This document shows, in pieces, positions 5,806 to 7,568 of a stretch of DNA of 7,568 nucleotides; positions within the stretch are counted from its first letter, which is position 1; every line of letters begins with the position of its first letter. The stretch spans positions 1 through 7,568 of the forward strand of contig JAEDMH010000111.1 of the NCBI GenBank assembly GCA_016303095.1, given 5' to 3'. The notes beneath the pieces are model-generated. The model had not been told where the DNA came from, ran no database searches, and worked only from the letters and a program-made list of their open reading frames with translations. The position numbers and the translations under genes are program-made. Source of the DNA: Lentisphaeria bacterium (GTDB taxonomy: Bacteria; Verrucomicrobiota; Lentisphaeria; Oligosphaerales; Oligosphaeraceae).

Positions 5806-7218
5806 ATGGCTTCCCATTCCTCCCAAGCCGACAAGTCCTCCATGCCTCCCGGACGGGTGGCCACCCAAGCCCGTTCCGCCGCCCAGGCCGTAGTGTGGAT
5901 CCTGGCCCGGTGCCTGGGGCAGCACCGCCCTGCCGACCGCTGCCTCCACGACTATTGCACCCGGAACCACCAGCTGGGCTCCCGGGACCGCCGCATCCTC
6001 TCCGAGACCCTCTTCTCCGTTCTTCGCTGGTGGGGATGGCTCCAGAAGCTGGCCCCCGAGAATTTCCTCCGGGCCTGGCAAGAGGGCGCCCAGGAACTCC
6101 CCGAACACTTTGACGAATGGGCGCCTGTCCTCTCCGCCGCCTGGGTCCTGGAGAACCGCTTTGATTTTCCCCCCGCCGTGATGGCCTGGCTGCGGCAGGC
6201 GGGCCTCTATCCCGAACTCTTCCAGGGACTCTCCCCCGAGACCCCCGTGGCGGAACGCCGGCGCCATCTGCGCCCCTTCTTCTCCCACCGCCCCATGCCC
6301 TCTCTGGTCCTGGAGGAACTAGTGCCCCCCTGGCTCTCCCAAGAACTCTCCCCGCTGCCAGAAGGCACCTCCCTCTCCACTCTGGTGGAATGGCTCCAAA
6401 AACGCCCCCCCGTCTGGATTCGCAGCCAGGAGCGGAACGAGACGGACGCCCTCTCTCTCCCCCAGCGCCTCCTCCAAGAATCCCCCCAGCCCCTGCGGCT
6501 CCTCCCCCATCCCCGCATGCCCCAGGCCTTCTGCCTGCGATACAATGGCGCCAATCTCCGGGGAACCCAGGCCTTCCGGGAAGGCGCTTTCGAGGTCCAG
6601 GATCTAGCCTCCCAGGCCGTGGGCTACGTCTGCGCCCCCAGACCCGGACAACAGTGGTGGGATGCCTGTGCCGGAGGCGGGGGAAAATCCCTCCAGCTGG
6701 CCCAGGAGATGAAAAACCGGGGCATTGTGGAGGCCACGGACTTGCGGGCCAGCAAACTGGAGGAGTTGAAGCTGCGGGCCAGGCGCGGAGGCTTCTCCAA
6801 CATCCGTCTTAGGGAATGGCAGGGACTTTCCACCCCTGAAGCCTTCCGGGAGCGCTTCGACGGCGTCCTGGTGGACACCCCCTGCTCCTGCTCCGGCACT
6901 TGGCGGAGAACCCCCGACGGACGCTGGAACACCACCCGGGAATCCCTCCAGGAGTTCTCCCGCCTCCAACGCCAGATCCTGGAGGCCGCCGCCCCCGGGG
7001 TCCGTCCTGGCGGAATCCTGGTCTACTCCACCTGCTCCATGCTGAAGGCGGAAAACCAGGATGTGGTGGAGGCCTTCCTGGACGCCCACCCCCAGTTCAT
7101 CCTTACCCCCCATCAGGATCCCATCACCGGAACCCCCTCCTTGGGCATGACCCAGCATTGGCCTTGGGACGGAGACTGCGACGCCATGTTCACCGCCAAG
7201 ATGACCCGCCGGAAATAG
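5806..7218 (+). CDS. RsmB/NOP-family RNA (cytosine-C5) methyltransferase
   Basis: A SAM-dependent enzyme that should methylate C5 of a cytosine in rRNA (RsmB modifies 16S rRNA C967 in E. coli) or tRNA. It is 470 aa, slightly longer than RsmB. The N-terminal 20-90 region is helical, with SRDRRILSETLFSVLRW (59-75), and resembles the NusB-like RNA-binding domain fused to RsmB. GAFEVQDLASQAV (260-272) marks the start of the catalytic domain. SAM motif I is DACAGGGGKSLQLA (286-299); Asp312 in TDLR should contact the SAM ribose. Motif IV is DTPCSCSGTWRR (357-368) with the release cysteine Cys360, and motif VI is VYSTCSM (406-412) with the nucleophile Cys410. Both cysteines typical of the family are present. 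A third cysteine, Cys362, sits where Gly is more usual (PCSG). The protein ends in a familiar WDGDCDAMFTAKM-type strand. It follows folD by 26 bases. The family is sure; equivalence to RsmB is likely but not proven. Confidence 0.93.
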   Translation: MASHSSQADKSSMPPGRVATQARSAAQAVVWILARCLGQHRPADRCLHDYCTRNHQLGSRDRRILSETLFSVLRWWGWLQKLAPENFLRAWQEGAQELPEHFDEWAPVLSAAWVLENRFDFPPAVMAWLRQAGLYPELFQGLSPETPVAERRRHLRPFFSHRPMPSLVLEELVPPWLSQELSPLPEGTSLSTLVEWLQKRPPVWIRSQERNETDALSLPQRLLQESPQPLRLLPHPRMPQAFCLRYNGANLRGTQAFREGAFEVQDLASQAVGYVCAPRPGQQWWDACAGGGGKSLQLAQEMKNRGIVEATDLRASKLEELKLRARRGGFSNIRLREWQGLSTPEAFRERFDGVLVDTPCSCSGTWRRTPDGRWNTTRESLQEFSRLQRQILEAAAPGVRPGGILVYSTCSMLKAENQDVVEAFLDAHPQFILTPHQDPITGTPSLGMTQHWPWDGDCDAMFTAKMTRRK

Positions 7219-7270
7219 GCCCCGCCCCCCCCAGGGGAAGTCCCCATTTGAGAAACTACATTACCCCCCT
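7219..7270 (+). other. Short spacer before the TonB-like gene
   Basis: The 52 bases contain a C run and a small possible hairpin, gggg at 7234-7237 with cccc at 7242-7245 and a 4-base loop. The stem has only 4 pairs and is not followed by a T run, so I do not call a terminator. No Shine-Dalgarno site precedes the ATG at 7271; the nearest purine-rich stretch, ggggaag at 7234-7240, is 30 bases away. Confidence 0.5.
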
Positions 7271-7568
7271 ATGCAGGAAAATCAGGAGAACAATTCCCCC
7301 GCGAACCCCTATCGTTGGGTGTGCCATGTCCTCTCCTGGTGCGCCCACATCCTTCTCCTGGGAATCCTGGGACTCTCCTGCCTGACCCGGAAGACCCCGC
7401 CCCCCCCGCCTCTGGTGGAGGTGGAACTGCTGGAAGCCTTCGGCGGCGCCCCCAACCCCCTGCCCCAAACTCCTCAGCCTCCCAAACCCGAGCCGCCAAA
7501 GCCAGAGCCTCCCAAGCCAGAGCCGCCAAAGCCAGAGCCGCCAAAGCCAGAGCCGCCAAAGCCAGAGC
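7271..7568 (+). CDS. TonB/TolA-like energy-transducing protein (5' part, cut by window edge)
   Basis: An open frame runs from the ATG at 7271 to the end of the window, giving 99 residues. A short polar N-terminus (1-15) precedes one membrane segment (about 16-38) carrying Ser22 and His26 in LSWCAHILLL. This is the SxxxH motif through which TonB and TolA couple to ExbB/ExbD or TolQ/TolR; E. coli TonB has LSVCIH at the same place. A Pro run (43-47), the strand-like LVEVELLEA (48-56), and six PPKPE-type repeats (70-99) follow, as in the extended periplasmic region of TonB. TonB uses the proton motive force to open outer-membrane transporters. The proline/lysine/glutamate repeat favours TonB over TolA. 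The C-terminal domain that would decide lies beyond the window. It is 52 bases after the RsmB-like gene. The reverse strand is also open here, but only because of the repeat. Confidence 0.75.
   Translation, partial: MQENQENNSPANPYRWVCHVLSWCAHILLLGILGLSCLTRKTPPPPPLVEVELLEAFGGAPNPLPQTPQPPKPEPPKPEPPKPEPPKPEPPKPEPPKPE
7478..7567 (+). repeat. 15-base tandem repeat encoding Pro-Pro-Lys-Pro-Glu
   Basis: Six consecutive 15-base units start at 7478, 7493, 7508, 7523, 7538 and 7553. Units 2, 4, 5 and 6 are identical (ccgccaaagccagag). Unit 1 (cctcccaaacccgag) and unit 3 (cctcccaagccagag) differ only at third codon positions. All encode the same five residues of the TonB-like protein. The array probably continues past the window. 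Near identity suggests recent expansion by slippage or recombination, so copy number may vary between strains. Confidence 0.93.

Noticed and set aside
7234..7245. Hairpin gggg-aagt-cccc as a terminator after the RsmB-like gene
   Set aside because: The stem has only four pairs and no T run follows it.
7269..7559. Antisense open frame rich in Ala and Leu at the right edge
   Set aside because: It is the reverse reading of the 15-base PPKPE repeat. The + frame has a membrane segment with the SxxxH motif and a normal start.

Overview
This GC-rich window carries seven protein-coding genes, all on the + strand and closely spaced. Nothing is coded convincingly on the - strand. The proteins suggest a Gram-negative bacterium: one predicted lipid-independent secreted protein, a periplasmic-type peptide-binding protein, a single-domain membrane SppA and a TonB/TolA-type protein. 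The gene style (proline-rich tails, C-ending codons, few Shine-Dalgarno sites) and the 'ccgtg'-rich spacer at the left edge would fit the Planctomycetota-Verrucomicrobiota-Lentisphaerota group. That taxonomic placement is a guess from general impression, not from a marker gene.

Layout. Bases 1-195 form an apparently non-coding leader with short degenerate repeats. It is followed by a SpoU/TrmH-type RNA 2'-O-methyltransferase (196-1023), then an uncharacterised exported protein (1062-1928). Two bases later comes a signal peptide peptidase SppA (1931-3070), and 10 bases after that a YejA-like oligopeptide-binding protein of an ABC importer (3081-4841). Next are folD (4889-5779), an RsmB/NOP-type RNA cytosine-5 methyltransferase (5806-7218), and the 5' part of a TonB/TolA-like protein (from 7271), which runs off the right edge inside a proline-rich repeat.

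How the genes fit together. The spacings are 38, 2, 10, 47, 26 and 52 bases, with no convincing terminator, so one long transcript is plausible. The tightest unit is exported protein - sppA - peptide-binding protein, all three acting at or outside the inner membrane. This could be a cell-envelope peptide-handling group (inference). Two RNA methyltransferases and folD are housekeeping genes; folD supplies one-carbon units but not the SAM methyl group directly. The TonB-like gene probably begins a further envelope function to the right.

I see no mobile element, CRISPR array, RNA gene or defence system, and no clear previously undescribed system. The points most worth a second look are the unknown exported protein next to sppA, the cysteine-rich membrane segment of SppA, the pyrimidine tracts that replace Shine-Dalgarno sites before most starts, and the changes of base composition along a single-strand gene run.
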